Shown: one piece after another, positions 29,178 to 29,649 of the stretch
Layout of the letters: the number at the start of each line of letters is the position of its first letter
How positions within the stretch are numbered: the stretch's first letter is position 1
Source: a virus
Reading direction: 5' to 3' (one strand)
Virus record (IMG/VR): IMGVR_UViG_3300025164_000605
Coordinates: 1 to 29,649 of that record
Length of the DNA: 29,649 nucleotides
Position numbers and translations under genes: made by a program
The notes under the pieces: model-generated
The model's input: only the letters and a program-made list of their open reading frames with translations
What the model was told of the DNA's origin: nothing
Database searches by the model: none

Positions 29178-29649
29178 ATTCTGTGATATTGGTTGGGGAG
29201 ATTGGAATAAATCATAACGGGGACATGCGTATTATTAAACAACTTATAGATACTTGTTCTGATCTTAATATCCCCTACGTGAAGTTCCAAAAACGAGATA
29301 TAACTTTATGTTACACAAAAGAATTTTTAGATAGCCCTAGAGAAAGCCTTTTTGGAAAAACCCAGAGAGCACAGAAGGAAGCTCTCGAACTATCTTTAGA
29401 ACAGTATCAAGAAATTGATGAATATTGTAAAGAAAAAGGAAATGTATCTTGGTTTGCAAGTCCTTGGGATTTACAATCAATAGCTTTTCTTAAATCTAAT
29501 TTTCCAAACATGTCTTATTTAAAGATTCCATCAGCAAAGGTTACAGATGAAGTTTTTTTAAAAAAATGTGTAGAAACAGGATTTGATTTAATAATGTCCA
29601 CCGGAATGTGCGATTTGAAAATGGTGGGTAAAGCAGTTTCTACAATTAC
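29174..29649 (+). CDS. neuB-like: NeuB-like nonulosonic acid synthase, 3' end outside window
   Basis: The gene starts at ATG 29174, overlapping the previous stop, and runs off the right edge after 158 codons. VGEIGINHNGDMRIIKQLID (7-26) is the signature of N-acetylneuraminate / legionaminate / pseudaminate synthases. IPYVKFQKRD, NVSWFASPWDLQSI, YLKIPSAKVTD and LIMSTGMC follow the TIM-barrel order of the family. These enzymes condense a six-carbon amino sugar with phosphoenolpyruvate to make the nine-carbon acid. The SAF antifreeze-like C-terminal domain would lie outside the window. With the NeuA-like gene at 23985 it gives the two hallmark steps for a CMP-activated nonulosonate. Which acid is made cannot be told. 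Confidence 0.88.
   Translation, partial: MNSVILVGEIGINHNGDMRIIKQLIDTCSDLNIPYVKFQKRDITLCYTKEFLDSPRESLFGKTQRAQKEALELSLEQYQEIDEYCKEKGNVSWFASPWDLQSIAFLKSNFPNMSYLKIPSAKVTDEVFLKKCVETGFDLIMSTGMCDLKMVGKAVSTI

Overview
This AT-rich window (roughly 30% G+C by eye) looks like part of a tailed bacteriophage genome (Caudoviricetes). Genes are tightly packed and often overlap by ATGA or TAATG. There is a near-complete head module: terminase large subunit, portal, MuF-type minor head protein, MuI-type protease, scaffold, decoration protein, major capsid protein and neck proteins. No host housekeeping gene, rRNA or tRNA was seen. The head proteins most resemble the Mu-like lineage (gp29-type portal, gpF-type CxxC/HPxCRC protein, gpI-type protease, gpG-type morphogenesis protein), but nothing here suggests transposition. 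Long Shine-Dalgarno sequences (AAGGAG, AAGGGGGTGA) before the highly expressed genes fit a low-GC bacterial host. The host itself cannot be named from the sequence.

Layout. (1) 1-3037, minus strand: TerL, a basic coiled-coil protein, a possible small terminase and a truncated homing endonuclease. (2) 3038-4424: a divergent promoter region, a small zinc-ribbon gene, a tiny broken ORF and then about 700 bp without genes but with many strong stem-loops, a candidate large structured RNA. (3) 4425-9647: portal, minor head protein, protease, a virion protein, a small membrane protein and a GH108 endolysin. (4) 9660-12500: virion or fibre-like beta proteins, interrupted by an HNH homing endonuclease and followed by two terminator-like hairpins. 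(5) 12537-14961: a capsid expression unit (promoter, scaffold, decoration protein, major capsid protein, hairpin). (6) 14983-17411: small virion proteins and neck/tail-completion proteins, including a 25-residue ORF that copies the N-terminus of the major capsid protein. (7) 17460-29649: a glycan island with three glycosyltransferases (one fused to a methyltransferase), a sulfotransferase, further methyltransferases, a Gfo/Idh oxidoreductase, and a CMP-nonulosonate set (NeuB-type synthase, NeuA/PtmB-type cytidylyltransferase, PtmA-type dehydrogenase, TIM-barrel sugar isomerase), with two more homing endonucleases. Tail tube, sheath and tape-measure genes are not in the window.

How it fits together. 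Four sites share the promoter pattern TTTATTTTTT-N14-TATAAT (one with TAATAT): divergent copies before TerL and the zinc-ribbon gene, one at the portal and one at the scaffold. This suggests a common late-expression signal. The glycan island starts from a different, sigma70-like promoter (TTGCCT-N17-TATAAT). The island probably makes and transfers a modified nine-carbon acidic sugar glycan onto a virion protein or the host surface; the target is inference. Four related homing endonucleases sit directly after the stop codons of neighbouring genes, and three share an identical N-terminal zinc module joined to two different catalytic domains.
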